Source: Sphingobacteriaceae bacterium
GTDB taxonomy: Bacteria; Bacteroidota; Bacteroidia; Sphingobacteriales; Sphingobacteriaceae
NCBI GenBank assembly: GCA_017745075.1
Contig: JAGIAD010000028.1
Span: 372,001-436,000 of the forward strand
DNA length: 64,000 bases
Reading direction: 5' to 3'
Under the pieces are notes generated by a model. The model was not told where the DNA came from, ran no database searches, and worked only from the letters and a program-made list of their open reading frames with translations. Shown piece by piece: positions 44,580 to 52,685 of this stretch. A program made the translations under genes and the position numbers. How positions within the stretch are numbered: the stretch's first letter is position 1; every line of letters starts with the position of its first letter.

Positions 44580-44846
44580 TTAAAAATCAATATCGATTAA
44601 ACTTTTTAACGGAATATGAATATTGTTTTTTAGTTGTATATATTTCTCTGTTACTGCCCAAACCGTCGTATCAACACGCTTTGGACCAATGGTAGTATTA
44701 AAAGTAATGACGGCTTTCGATTTAAATTCATTACCCAATCTTTGTGCTTTGTCGAGCTTGCTCTGCAGCTCAATGGAGTGATCTTCTTTTGCGTTAATGA
44801 TATTTAAATAACTGATATGTTCTTTTTCTACAATTTCTATTGGCAT
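44580..44846 (-). CDS. Small conserved protein, 88 aa
   Basis: A soluble protein with two halves: a helical first part (EDHSIELQSKLDKAQRLGNE) and a beta-rich C-terminal part (SKAVITFNTTIGPKRVDTTV, KYIQLKNNIHIPLKSLIDID). I recall similar short proteins in Bacteroidota without function. No signal or membrane segment. It lies upstream of dprA on the same strand and is probably cotranscribed with it; a terminator separates it from the S41 protease gene. Confidence 0.68.
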   Translation of the reverse strand: MPIEIVEKEHISYLNIINAKEDHSIELQSKLDKAQRLGNEFKSKAVITFNTTIGPKRVDTTVWAVTEKYIQLKNNIHIPLKSLIDIDF

Positions 44847-44936
44847 GAGTCTCTTTAACGATTAATGTTTAACAAGCTTATCAATTTTTTATAAAAAAAG
44901 CAACCCTAACTTATTCGTTTTGTGTAATAATTATAT

Positions 44937-44976
44937 AAAAAAGGCCAGATTCGAACTACAAATCTGGCCTTTTTTA
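44937..44976 (-). terminator. Terminator of the S41 protease transcript
   Basis: AAGGCCAGATT, 8-base loop, AATCTGGCCTT with T-run on the minus strand, 16 bases after the S41 peptidase stop. The same stem has T on the plus side too, so it may be bidirectional. Confidence 0.85.
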
Positions 44977-44991
44977 AACAATACGAGCTAA

Positions 44992-46500
44992 TTATTTAAA
45001 TTTCAGCTTCCTGGTTTCAACCATTCCTTTAAACTCGTGATTGAGCTTTTCATTAGCGGCATCGATTTGTTGTCTGGCCATGCCCGAAGTACTGCTAATC
45101 GTATTATCTTTAGCCAGTGCAGAGAAATTGTTGTTTGCAGAATAGTATAAAGCCTGGGCCAGCATTTTCTCTGATGGGTCGCCAAAATCTTTAGTCAAAT
45201 CATCAGCTACATCCTTATCAACAGTCATACCGGCAAAATAATCACCCTGGTCTAACTGATTTTTAGTTTGAAACTGCGGAATGTATAAATCGTTTTTATC
45301 AATACGGATAGAGAAGAAACCCACCGGTTTACCATAAGTGGTTTTACCTATTAACTTTACATCCACTACCGGTTTTAAATTATTGATCAATAACTCGCTG
45401 GCAGAGGCTGTACCACCGCTAACCAGGAAATACACCCGGGTTAATCCGTTTAAACCACCACGTTTGGCAAAAGTTTCCTGGTTACCGGCGGCCATGGTGG
45501 GTTTATAAGAATAATCGAAATACGAATAAAGCCTAGTTACACCGTCGTTGCCCTTGGCATAAAATTTCTGGTTTTTTAAAATAGTGGCATTTCCATCCTG
45601 CATGGTTTTAGTCCAATATGTGGTGTACATAATTTTACCATTTTGTGTAGATGGCGCAATTAAGTTTGTGAACAATTCGGAAGTAGCGACAGAACCACCA
45701 CCATTATACCTTAAATCCACCACCAGCTCGGTAACACCGTCAGTAGTAAACTTAGAAAACGCAGCATCCAGCGCATCGGTAGCATTGGTGGTAAAACTAT
45801 TAAATACTATGTAACCCACTTTTTTTGTTCCAACGGTATAGGTATTTTTAAATAAAACCGGGTTAATATTATAACTGGCACGATTAATTACAACATCCTG
45901 CGTAATACCGCCTGGTTTTACAAAAGTTAGTGAAATGGATGGATTATCGCCGAATATAGAAGCGTTTAAATTGGCGATATCGGTGCTGCTCGATCGAGAA
46001 GTACCACCACCATTTACTTTAATCAACTGGTAACCTCGTTTTAAGCCTTGTAAATCGGCCGGTGAGCCTGGGTAAACATATTTAACCCTTAGCAGGTCAG
46101 AGGCATCAAAATTAGCCGAAAAACCATAATCCTCACCTTCCCCGCTAAGCTGGCTGGCTACAGATCCATCATCAATAAAAGAATATTTATCTTTCCCTCC
46201 TGTGCTGGGTAAAGCCTTAAATGCTGCAATGATGGCATTGTTAGAGCTGTATTGTCTTGGGTTAAACGTATCGTAATTAGGCATGCCTGCATTCCAGAAA
46301 TAGGTTTGTTTGGCATATAAAAAAATCGAATCTTTAGTGAGCAATGCCCGGTCGTTGGTTGGTGTTTGCAACAGATTTGATTCACCATCAACATTCGCAT
46401 CAGGGTTATCATTACTTGATTTTTTGCAGGATGCTGTAAACCCAAACACAACAATTAAAGCACCCCAAAATGCGTTTTGCGAAATAAATTTTCTAAGCAT
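44992..46500 (-). CDS. S41 family peptidase (C-terminal processing protease-like), lipoprotein
   Basis: A 502-residue lipoprotein (signal MLRKFISQNAFWGALIVVFG, lipobox TASC at about residue 25) with an N-terminal helical region, a PDZ domain (about 115-205, GEDYGFSANFDASD, VYPGSPADLQGLKRGYQLIK) and an S41 domain. The catalytic pair is Ser in GGTASASELLINNL and Lys in IGKTTYGKPVG; DLRYNGGGSVATSELF is conserved. Proteases of this type trim or degrade envelope proteins. The C-terminal region after the domain is short. It begins two bases before the stop of the HAD-like gene upstream, so the three genes 47589-44992 form one operon. Confidence 0.9.
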   Translation of the reverse strand: MLRKFISQNAFWGALIVVFGFTASCKKSSNDNPDANVDGESNLLQTPTNDRALLTKDSIFLYAKQTYFWNAGMPNYDTFNPRQYSSNNAIIAAFKALPSTGGKDKYSFIDDGSVASQLSGEGEDYGFSANFDASDLLRVKYVYPGSPADLQGLKRGYQLIKVNGGGTSRSSSTDIANLNASIFGDNPSISLTFVKPGGITQDVVINRASYNINPVLFKNTYTVGTKKVGYIVFNSFTTNATDALDAAFSKFTTDGVTELVVDLRYNGGGSVATSELFTNLIAPSTQNGKIMYTTYWTKTMQDGNATILKNQKFYAKGNDGVTRLYSYFDYSYKPTMAAGNQETFAKRGGLNGLTRVYFLVSGGTASASELLINNLKPVVDVKLIGKTTYGKPVGFFSIRIDKNDLYIPQFQTKNQLDQGDYFAGMTVDKDVADDLTKDFGDPSEKMLAQALYYSANNNFSALAKDNTISSTSGMARQQIDAANEKLNHEFKGMVETRKLKFK

Positions 46501-46502
46501 AT

Positions 46503-47111
46503 TTATTTATAAATTTCTAATGATCCAATATACTGCAAATTAATCGATTTAGATTGTTGCTCATCAATTTTATTTGCACCAACAACTAACGCTTGGTTAA
46601 CTAATAAATTGTTGTCGTTTAATATGTTCTGAAAAATTTCTGCTTTAGATTGACCAAGTTCATCAACAAAATATACCTTAAGGTATTGTTCGAGTCCGTT
46701 CCACTCTGTTTGCTTGATTTTATTGAGCTGCTGTTCAGGGTTGCCAGCCGTTACAATAACTATTTGTTTACGGTCGACCACAAGTTCCTGCATAAATTCG
46801 AGCATGTTTTTATAAAGCAAAAGCTTTAAAGGCAAACGGGCATTTTGATGCAGCAGGTTGAAGTTATGTTCATATTTGGTATCAATACCGAACTGACCTG
46901 CTGTTTTTTCAAAAAGCTTTTCAACCCCATTATTTTCGTATTCGGTACGCATAAACCCGAGGATGGACTGTGCATTTATTTGCTCCGTGTACTCTATAAA
47001 CTGGGCGAACAGGTAATAAACCTGCAGCAAATAATCTTTCTCAGGAAATAATACATCATCCAATTCAAAAATTACGATCTGCTTGTCTTTAGCATATTGA
47101 TTAGCATCCAT
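46503..47111 (-). CDS. HAD-like protein with Glu in place of the nucleophile Asp
   Basis: A 202-residue protein of HAD topology. Motif I reads IVIFELDDVLFPE: the first Asp of the D-x-D-x-T/V signature, which is the phosphoryl-accepting nucleophile, is Glu16, while Asp18 is kept. Motif II is recognisable as IVIVTAGNPEQQLNKIK (a Thr), and a Lys (LGQSKAEIF) and a final acidic segment (ALVVGANKIDEQ, where the usual DS/GD reads AN) follow. A true phosphatase is unlikely; the protein may bind ligand without turnover or use altered chemistry. It lies 1 nt from the upstream pre-ATP-grasp gene and 2 nt from the S41 gene. Confidence 0.8.
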   Translation of the reverse strand: MDANQYAKDKQIVIFELDDVLFPEKDYLLQVYYLFAQFIEYTEQINAQSILGFMRTEYENNGVEKLFEKTAGQFGIDTKYEHNFNLLHQNARLPLKLLLYKNMLEFMQELVVDRKQIVIVTAGNPEQQLNKIKQTEWNGLEQYLKVYFVDELGQSKAEIFQNILNDNNLLVNQALVVGANKIDEQQSKSINLQYIGSLEIYK

Positions 47112-47112
47112 A

Positions 47113-47589
47113 TTAAATTGTAAAAAGTTTTAATTCATCAGCAGCGTTGTACCCGAATACGCCGTTTAATTTTTCATCAGTTCTGACAAAAATTTCCTTT
47201 CCGCTCGCAAATACACATTCACCTGACACAAAAACAGCGAAATTTTGAAAAGTATTTTGTTCGTAATTCAGGTATTCTGCCATTAAACTGGCTTCAGGCA
47301 ATAAAACCTGGATACCATATTCGCCAAAAAGCACAGCCGATTTAGCTATTGGTTCTATTTCGTATTGATGTAGCGGGATAAGGCAATCGATCCCCTCTGT
47401 AATGCAAAAGTTTAGTAAAATATGCGCAATACTGTCTTTATTTAGCACACCCAGCGATGAAAAGGCGTAGTTTTCAGTAACTATACCTGGCACATCGCCA
47501 TAATCGGCCAGTAAAACAAAATGGCTTGGGAACGCTTTCATCAGCTTTAAGGCTTTTGCGTTGTTTCCGCCGGTAATAAGTATTTTCAA
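47113..47589 (-). CDS. Pre-ATP-grasp-like protein lacking an ATP-grasp domain
   Basis: A 158-residue protein that begins like the Rossmann-type preATP-grasp module of CarB/PurK-like enzymes (MKILITGGNNAKALKLMKAF...) and continues GIDCLIPLHQYEIEPIAKSA, but ends near residue 158 without the ATP-binding fold that should follow. It is either a truncated protein or a stand-alone ligand-binding module. It is first in a tight three-gene unit with the HAD-like and S41 protease genes, and the next gene starts 1 nt after its stop. Function unknown; this is a loose structural reading. Confidence 0.6.
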   Translation of the reverse strand: MKILITGGNNAKALKLMKAFPSHFVLLADYGDVPGIVTENYAFSSLGVLNKDSIAHILLNFCITEGIDCLIPLHQYEIEPIAKSAVLFGEYGIQVLLPEASLMAEYLNYEQNTFQNFAVFVSGECVFASGKEIFVRTDEKLNGVFGYNAADELKLFTI

Positions 47590-47671
47590 AATTTAATGAT
47601 TGAATAAATTAATGAATGATTGAATGACCTTTTCTGTCCCCTATAGTCATTTAATGCTTTAATCCTGGCTT

Positions 47672-48322
47672 TTATACAATTAAACCATCTTTCATACTCA
47701 CCACGCGGTCGCTGGTTTTTGCAAGGTGTTCATTGTGTGTAACGATTATAAAGGTTTGATGGAAATTATCGCGCAAACTCACAAATAACTGGTGTAATCC
47801 TGCCGCATTTTCGGAGTCTAAATTTCCTGAAGGTTCATCGGCCAATATAATAGATGGATTATTGATCAGGGCCCTGGCAATAGCCACACGCTGTTGCTCT
47901 CCACCAGATAATTGGTTAGGTTTGTGCTGTGCCCTATCTTTCAAACCAAAGAGATCTAAAAGTTCTAAAGCCCTCGTTTCAGCTTGTTTTTTACCCGTTT
48001 TCGCGATAAATGCAGGAATGCAAATATTCTCGATTGCACTAAACTCTGGCAATAAATGATGAAACTGGAATACAAAACCTATATTCTGGTTCCTGAAAGC
48101 ACTTAACAGGTCGCCACTCAGTTTATTAATCGTGGTGCCTTTTAATTCTACTGTACCATCGTCTGGTTTATCCAATGTACCCAAAATATGCAACAATGTA
48201 CTTTTTCCGGCTCCTGACGGACCAATAATACTTACAATCTCCCTTTTTTGTACCTCAAAATTTACGCCTTTTAATATTTGCAGATTTCCGTACGATTTTC
48301 TTATTCCAGTGGCTTTTAGCAT
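47672..48322 (-). CDS. ABC transporter ATP-binding protein, LolD/MacB-like
   Basis: A 216-residue ATPase: Walker A GPSGAGKSTLLHILG, Q-loop NQNIGFVFQFHHLLPEFSA, signature LSGGEQQRVAIARALINNPS, Walker B ILADEPSGNLD, and the H-loop in FIIVTHNEHLA. The sequence MLKATGIRKSYGNLQILKGV is typical of the LolD/MacB family that pairs with FtsX-like permeases. No permease gene is adjacent, so its partner lies elsewhere; a lipoprotein-release role (LolCDE) is a reasonable inference because LolA is in the window and several lipoproteins are encoded nearby, but MacB-type export is possible. Confidence 0.9.
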   Translation of the reverse strand: MLKATGIRKSYGNLQILKGVNFEVQKREIVSIIGPSGAGKSTLLHILGTLDKPDDGTVELKGTTINKLSGDLLSAFRNQNIGFVFQFHHLLPEFSAIENICIPAFIAKTGKKQAETRALELLDLFGLKDRAQHKPNQLSGGEQQRVAIARALINNPSIILADEPSGNLDSENAAGLHQLFVSLRDNFHQTFIIVTHNEHLAKTSDRVVSMKDGLIV

Positions 48323-48339
48323 GGTTCAAATTTAGCAAA

Positions 48340-48440
48340 AAAGCGGAAAGACAAAAGACCAAAGCACAAAGACTAAAGCAGAAAGGTTAAAGCTGCTTAT
48401 CTCATCTTGATACTTCATACTTGATACTTCATACCATTAA
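48340..48440. repeat. Stutter repeat with TTGATACTTCATAC units
   Basis: CGGAAAGACAAAAGACCAAA and GCACAAAGACTAAAGCAGAA, then CTTGATACTTCATACTTGAT and ATACTTCATACC: two direct 16-base repeats. Same style as other intergenic stretches here; the first part matches 40715-40735. Confidence 0.6.
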
Positions 48441-48458
48441 CCCTTAAAAAAAATAAAA

Positions 48459-48489
48459 TTTGCAATTATCATTTTCTTATTTAACTTTG
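48459..48489 (+). promoter_or_regulatory. Bacteroidetes promoter of the membrane/wHTH operon
   Basis: TTTG (48459-48462), 19-bp spacer, TAACTTTG (48482-48489): a full match to the -33/-7 consensus. Start of transcription should fall near 48494, giving a leader of about 16 nt to the ATG at 48510. Confidence 0.75.
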
Positions 48490-48505
48490 AAAAACAAAGC
48501 ACTTT
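48485..48505 (+). promoter_or_regulatory. Palindrome CTTTG-N5-CAAAG, probable operator, copy 1
   Basis: CTTTGAAAAACAAAG (inverted repeat) followed by CACTTT. The same 21-base box recurs at 49465-49485 upstream of the third gene of the cluster. It overlaps the -7 element and the expected start point, an ideal repressor site; the winged-helix protein encoded at 49148 is the obvious candidate. Confidence 0.6.
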
Positions 48506-48509
48506 CAAA

Positions 48510-49145
48510 ATGAGCAATCAAGAAGAACAATTAAATACCTTAAAAGATATCAGACAAATGATGGACAGATCATCGAGGTTTATTTCTCTGAGCGGTTTAT
48601 CGGGCGTTTTTGCAGGTGTAATTGCTTTAATAGGTGCTTATTTTGCCCATGATGAAATTAATAAGTTTATCGATAAACGTGGGTATAGTTATGGTGTTGA
48701 TGGAGAGATGGACCTAGAATTTAACCTGATCAAACTGGGTGTTTTCGTTTTAATCATTGCGCTGGCCGGAGGAATTTTATTTACTTATCGGAAAAGTCAG
48801 AAAAACAACCTTCCCATTTGGGATAAAACTTCAAAATCGCTTTTGATTAACTTATTTATACCCCTGGCTGCCGGTGGTTTATTTATTATCGCTTTATTAA
48901 TCAACCACCCGAACACTTATAGCATTATTGCGCCAAGCTGCCTGATTTTTTATGGCCTGGCACTGATTAATGCCAGTAAATTTACCTATAGCGACATTCG
49001 TTATTTAGGCTTTTGCGAAGTGATATTAGGCTTAATCTGTATGTTTTACATAGGTTATGGTTTAATATTCTGGGCTTTTGGCTTTGGTGTTTTACACATT
49101 GTTTATGGTCTTTTAATGTATTTTAAATATGAGAGAGGTCAATAA
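48510..49145 (+). CDS. Membrane protein, 211 aa, first gene of the wHTH operon
   Basis: Begins with a charged helical segment (EEQLNTLKDIRQMMDRSSRF) followed by six predicted membrane spans (GVFAGVIALIGAYFA; LGVFVLIIALAGGILFTY; LFIPLAAGGLFIIALLI; YSIIAPSCLIFYGLALI; VILGLICMFYIGYGL; IFWAFGFGVLHIVYGLL). I do not recognise a family, although such proteins preceding a small winged-helix regulator are frequent in Bacteroidota. The stop is 2 nt from the start of the regulator gene. The shared palindrome upstream suggests the regulator controls it. Confidence 0.8.
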   Translation: MSNQEEQLNTLKDIRQMMDRSSRFISLSGLSGVFAGVIALIGAYFAHDEINKFIDKRGYSYGVDGEMDLEFNLIKLGVFVLIIALAGGILFTYRKSQKNNLPIWDKTSKSLLINLFIPLAAGGLFIIALLINHPNTYSIIAPSCLIFYGLALINASKFTYSDIRYLGFCEVILGLICMFYIGYGLIFWAFGFGVLHIVYGLLMYFKYERGQ

Positions 49146-49147
49146 GG

Positions 49148-49444
49148 ATGAAAAACCCGATAGCAGATTTAAATAAAATATTCGACAGCCGGATCAGGCT
49201 TGGCGTAATGTCAATGCTTGTAGTGAACGACGAAATTGGTTTTAACGACCTGAAACAGATGCTTGAACTGACCGATGGTAATCTGGCTTCGCACCTGAAT
49301 ACTCTGGAGCAGGCGGAGTTTATTAAAGTACACAAAGGTTTTATCGGCAGAAAAACCAGTACCACCTACTCTATTACTGCTTTGGGCAAACAGGCCTTCA
49401 AAGCACATTTAGATGCACTTGAAAAAATGATTAGAAAATTATAA
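49148..49444 (+). CDS. Winged-helix transcriptional regulator, 98 aa
   Basis: A compact wHTH: IFDSRIRLGVMSMLVVNDEI, FNDLKQMLELTDGNLASHLN (recognition helix) and FIKVHKGFIGRKTSTTYSIT (wing), ending in a short helix used for dimerisation. This is the ArsR/MarR-like 'winged helix, DNA-binding' family often annotated in Bacteroidota. No effector-binding motif (metal Cys/His) is visible. It is flanked by membrane genes in one operon and has two identical palindromes (48485, 49465) at hand, which it may bind to regulate its own cluster. Confidence 0.88.
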   Translation: MKNPIADLNKIFDSRIRLGVMSMLVVNDEIGFNDLKQMLELTDGNLASHLNTLEQAEFIKVHKGFIGRKTSTTYSITALGKQAFKAHLDALEKMIRKL

Positions 49445-49464
49445 ACTATTTTTTTGATTATTTA

Positions 49465-49485
49465 CTTTGAAAAACAAAGCACTTT
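49465..49485 (+). promoter_or_regulatory. Palindrome CTTTG-N5-CAAAG, probable operator, copy 2
   Basis: CTTTGAAAAACAAAGCACTT, identical to copy 1 over 20 bases. A TTACTTTG -7-like box overlaps it but no -33 TTTG was found. It lies between the winged-helix gene and the 101-aa membrane gene. Confidence 0.55.
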
Positions 49486-49497
49486 TAAAAAAACAAC

Positions 49498-49803
49498 ATG
49501 GAAGAAATTAAAGAACCTCAAATGATCTATATCGGCAAGAAGCTTGCCTACTATTCCGCGCTTATCGGAACCATAATTTTAGTAGCCTATCTCCTATCAC
49601 ATGCCGATTTTTTGATAGTATTAGGATTGGTTTACGTATTATCGGCATTGGTGATTAATGGTATTTTTCTATTTGCGCTTTTAATAGAGCTGTTGTACAA
49701 TACCACTCATTGGAGGGCTTATTCGGTAGCCATTATCTGCATGCTATTAAACATTCCCCTCAGTGCCTTCTATTTTTTTCTTGTATTGCATCCTATTTTT
49801 TAA
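49498..49803 (+). CDS. Small membrane protein, 101 aa
   Basis: Three predicted membrane spans (LAYYSALIGTIILVAYLL; FLIVLGLVYVLSALVINGIF; SVAIICMLLNIPLSAFYFFL) after a short charged N-terminus (MEEIKEPQMIYIGKK). No family recognised. It lies between the regulator gene and the 523-residue membrane protein on the same strand with a second copy of the CTTTG palindrome before it, so it may have its own regulated start. Confidence 0.7.
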   Translation: MEEIKEPQMIYIGKKLAYYSALIGTIILVAYLLSHADFLIVLGLVYVLSALVINGIFLFALLIELLYNTTHWRAYSVAIICMLLNIPLSAFYFFLVLHPIF

Positions 49804-49813
49804 TTCTAAATAA

Positions 49814-51385
49814 ATGAAAACAAAATCCAGCTTCTTATTGCTTTCAACCCTATTGGGTGGCTTGCTCTTCAGTTATATCTTTTGGGATAAATGGCTAGGC
49901 CTAAACCAACTGATTTACAGTATTTTTATTATAACGGTTACCTGTTTTAACAGCGAGGTAGCCAAAAGCAACAAATTTAAAATTTATGCATCGGCGCACC
50001 TGCTTGCAGCAGTACTTGTAGTAGTAAACAATTCGGTATTAGCCAGTGTAAGCTACAACATTAGCCTACTATTCTTTGTAGGTTTTGCCCATTACCAAGC
50101 GGTACGTACTGTTTATGTTGCTGCAATGGCTACTACACTTCAGTTCATCACCGTTCCGGCCACACTAATTAAAAGGCTTTCTGAACTTAAAATCGGCAAA
50201 TTCGATTTGAAACCCGTGTTTAAACCCATTAAATACATTTTATTGCCACTTTTTATCATTTTCGTTTTTACCGCGATATACAGTGGTGCCAACCAAATTT
50301 TTGCTCACTATTTAGAAACCACTTTCACCGGTATTTATAATTTCTTTAACAATATTTTCGGTTTTATCTTCCAGGATCTAAGCCTTCCACGCTTCATGCA
50401 TTTTTGCTTCGGTTTGTTCTTAACTGCGGCTTTAACCATCACCTTTTACAATAAGGGTATCGAAAAACTCGAAGCCAGCTGTAATGAAAAATTGCAGAGA
50501 GTTAGACGAGGCAAAAAAACCAGAAGCCTATGGTACCAGGTGGTTCATACGTTTACCGGTCAGATGATCACCAAAAAAATGGCATTGAAAACCGAATATA
50601 TTATAGGCCTCATTTCATTTATTTCGCTCAATCTCCTCCTGTTATGTGTAAACCTGATCGATATTTCGACGCTCTGGTTAGGCTACAAACCTGAAGGCAA
50701 TTTCTCTTCCGACCTGCACGACGGCACAAATGCCTTAATTTTCAGCATTATACTGGCCATGGCAGTAATTTTATATTTCTTCCGCGGTAACCTGAATTTT
50801 TACTACAAAAGCAAAACCTTAAAAAGTTTGGCTATTGCCTGGATGGTGCAAAATTTTATCCTCATCATTTCCGTGTTTATCCGCGATGGCTACTACATTG
50901 AATTTTACGGACTAACGCATAAAAGAATTGGTGTTTTGGTTTTTGCCATCCTCTGCATCATTGGCCTGGCAACCGTTTACACAAAGGTCGCAAAAGAGAA
51001 AACCTTGTTCTATCTATTTAAAGTAAACGGAAATATTTGGTTTGTACTTCTGTTAACTTTTAGTCTGGTAAACTGGGATGTTTTTATTGCCAGATACAAC
51101 CTCTCACACAGCGACCGGGTTGCTGTAGACGCCGATTACCTGCTATCATTATCTGATAAAACCTTACCGTTATTAGATCAAAACCGTGCAAAACTACATT
51201 ACACACCTGCAAAAGATCTTTCCGGAAAACAATTTATAAAGCCAAGGAAAACAACGTTTTATAGCGAACTACTGGATGAGCGCATTGGCTATTTTAAAGA
51301 ACGCTATCAAAATGTAAGCTGGTTATCGTGGAATTTGCAGGATTGGAATACGGCGAAATATTTTGGATTAAATAACAAGAAATAG
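49814..51385 (+). CDS. Large membrane protein of the DUF4153/DUF4173 type
   Basis: A 523-residue integral membrane protein with about 12 hydrophobic spans in two groups, separated by soluble loops (GIEKLEASCNEKLQRVRRG, KTRSLWYQ). The C-terminal soluble part (DYLLSLSDKTLPLLDQNRAK ... WLSWNLQDWNTAKYFGLNNK) is typical of the DUF4153/DUF4173 group of Bacteroidota and Firmicutes, which are of unknown function. Its last codon is followed at once by the ATG of the next gene. No transport signature was recognised. Confidence 0.7.
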   Translation: MKTKSSFLLLSTLLGGLLFSYIFWDKWLGLNQLIYSIFIITVTCFNSEVAKSNKFKIYASAHLLAAVLVVVNNSVLASVSYNISLLFFVGFAHYQAVRTVYVAAMATTLQFITVPATLIKRLSELKIGKFDLKPVFKPIKYILLPLFIIFVFTAIYSGANQIFAHYLETTFTGIYNFFNNIFGFIFQDLSLPRFMHFCFGLFLTAALTITFYNKGIEKLEASCNEKLQRVRRGKKTRSLWYQVVHTFTGQMITKKMALKTEYIIGLISFISLNLLLLCVNLIDISTLWLGYKPEGNFSSDLHDGTNALIFSIILAMAVILYFFRGNLNFYYKSKTLKSLAIAWMVQNFILIISVFIRDGYYIEFYGLTHKRIGVLVFAILCIIGLATVYTKVAKEKTLFYLFKVNGNIWFVLLLTFSLVNWDVFIARYNLSHSDRVAVDADYLLSLSDKTLPLLDQNRAKLHYTPAKDLSGKQFIKPRKTTFYSELLDERIGYFKERYQNVSWLSWNLQDWNTAKYFGLNNKK

Positions 51386-51994
51386 ATGAAAAAAATCTTA
51401 ATCTGGGGGTTATCAATTTTAGGAATAGGAATATTTCTTTACGTGGCCTATATAATTTGGGTAATATCTGTATTCACGGGCGCATTTGATAGCCACTACT
51501 CGAAACAAGATCTGGTCAGAAATTTCAGATCCAAAACAAAAGAGATTTATGAGTTAAAAGCATATGCTGAACTGGTAATACCAAAAGATAAATCGGTAAC
51601 AATAGAATTCCAAGATGACAACGAGTTATTTATTTTTCATTTGTCAGACGAAAAAGGAAGATCATATAACTGGAATATTAAGGTAAACTCGAAAAAAGCA
51701 GATTCATTACTAGCTGAACTTAGGTGGACGAAACAAACATTAACCCAGTTAAAAGAAAAGATGGACAATGCAAATTGTGTTTTTGTTGAGAATGGTGAAC
51801 CATTTACCGTCGGTTACCAAAGAAGCGGCATGGGCATGTATTTATATAATCTATTTGACAAACCGTTAACTGACAGCTTAAAAAACATATACGATGATGG
51901 TTGTGCACACATTTTATACAATGAAAAAGTAGCATTGGAATTTAGCGGTGGTGCAGTTGGCCAGCAATGTTTTGATGGCTATTCAAAAAATTGA
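51386..51994 (+). CDS. Membrane-anchored protein of unknown function, 202 aa
   Basis: N-terminal hydrophobic span (ILIWGLSILGIGIFLYVAYI, residues 4-30) then a soluble domain of alternating strands (LVIPKDKSVTIEFQDDNELF, KGRSYNWNIKVNSKKADSLL) with two Cys in the distal part (C130 in NANCVFVENG and C169 in DGCAHILY; a third near the end, GQQCFDG). Possibly exported and disulphide-bonded. I recognise no family. It starts directly after the stop of the 523-aa membrane gene, so it belongs to that operon. Confidence 0.7.
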   Translation: MKKILIWGLSILGIGIFLYVAYIIWVISVFTGAFDSHYSKQDLVRNFRSKTKEIYELKAYAELVIPKDKSVTIEFQDDNELFIFHLSDEKGRSYNWNIKVNSKKADSLLAELRWTKQTLTQLKEKMDNANCVFVENGEPFTVGYQRSGMGMYLYNLFDKPLTDSLKNIYDDGCAHILYNEKVALEFSGGAVGQQCFDGYSKN

Positions 51995-52014
51995 ATAATT
52001 AACCTCTCCTCAAT

Positions 52015-52064
52015 TCCAACTTCGGTTGGAGTCATTCTCCCGATGCAAATTGTACCGGGAGAAT
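52015..52064 (+). terminator. Tandem hairpins at the end of the membrane operon
   Basis: First TCCAAC-TTCG-GTTGGA (a UUCG tetraloop hairpin, 52015-52030), then ATTCTCCCG with 13-base loop and CGGGAGAAT (52034-52064). There is no run of T after the second, so it may work as a stabiliser or Rho-aided site rather than a simple terminator. Confidence 0.45.
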
Positions 52065-52101
52065 TAAAACTTAATTATTAATCCGTAAATTACATAAAAT
52101 C

Positions 52102-52410
52102 ATGAAAATTCGAGAAACATTAAATTCAGGCAAGTTCAGGATTATCGCCATTTTAGTCCTAACCACAGGCATTTTGGCCATCCCTCTCATTGCCATGCAG
52201 TTTACCAATGAGGTAAAATGGACCTTAACCGATTTCCTAACAGCAGGTACGCTGTTGCTCAGTACAGGCTTGGCAGTTGAACTGGTTATCAGAAACCTGA
52301 AAACAGGCACCTTACGAACCATAATATTACTGGTTATTCTACTGGTGCTATTCCTCATTTGGGCAGAACTGGCTGTGGGCATCTTCGGAACGCCATTTGC
52401 CGGAAGTTAA
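52102..52410 (+). CDS. Small three-span membrane protein, 102 aa
   Basis: MKIRETLNSGKFRIIAILVL then three spans (RIIAILVLTTGILAIPLIAM; WTLTDFLTAGTLLLSTGLAV; IILLVILLVLFLIWAELAVG). Similar short proteins annotated as hypothetical are common in Bacteroidota. It is separated from the upstream operon by the double hairpin and from sucC by a 390-bp spacer with a repeat-like stretch, so it is likely an independent unit. Confidence 0.7.
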   Translation: MKIRETLNSGKFRIIAILVLTTGILAIPLIAMQFTNEVKWTLTDFLTAGTLLLSTGLAVELVIRNLKTGTLRTIILLVILLVLFLIWAELAVGIFGTPFAGS

Positions 52411-52685
52411 CAGGCGCTGTTAACCGTGTTGTTCCTGCAGATTTAAGCTGATTAGCGCAGCGGAATTTTAAGCCTGATTGTAACGGTAAGACCAAAGCTT
52501 GGTAAGGACTCATGGCAGAAAGCATTACTGCTAACCGCCATGAAGAGCCGGCGCTTCACTTTCAAATAAAAAATCTCTGCGCACATCTGCGAATCAGCAC
52601 GACAGCGTAAACCAGAGCACATTACAGGCACTAATTTCGCAATTAACATAAAACGTTCATTTTCTGAAAAAATCGGTAAATTCTA
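52411..52685. repeat. Repeat-like spacer with a TGCG-rich stretch before sucC
   Basis: Contains AGATTTAAGCTGATTAGCGC and, later, AATCTCTGCGCACATCTGCG, the kind of dispersed 'ATCTGCG...' intergenic motif seen in Bacteroidota; a related ATAATCTGTGCGATCATTTA stretch is at 35866. No ORF believed. Confidence 0.5.

Noticed and set aside
44580..44846. Assignment of the 88-aa gene to natural competence because it precedes dprA
   Set aside because: Proximity only; no competence motif is visible.
47672..48322. Firm annotation as LolD
   Set aside because: MacB and FtsE-type ATPases share the same motifs, and no permease is adjacent.
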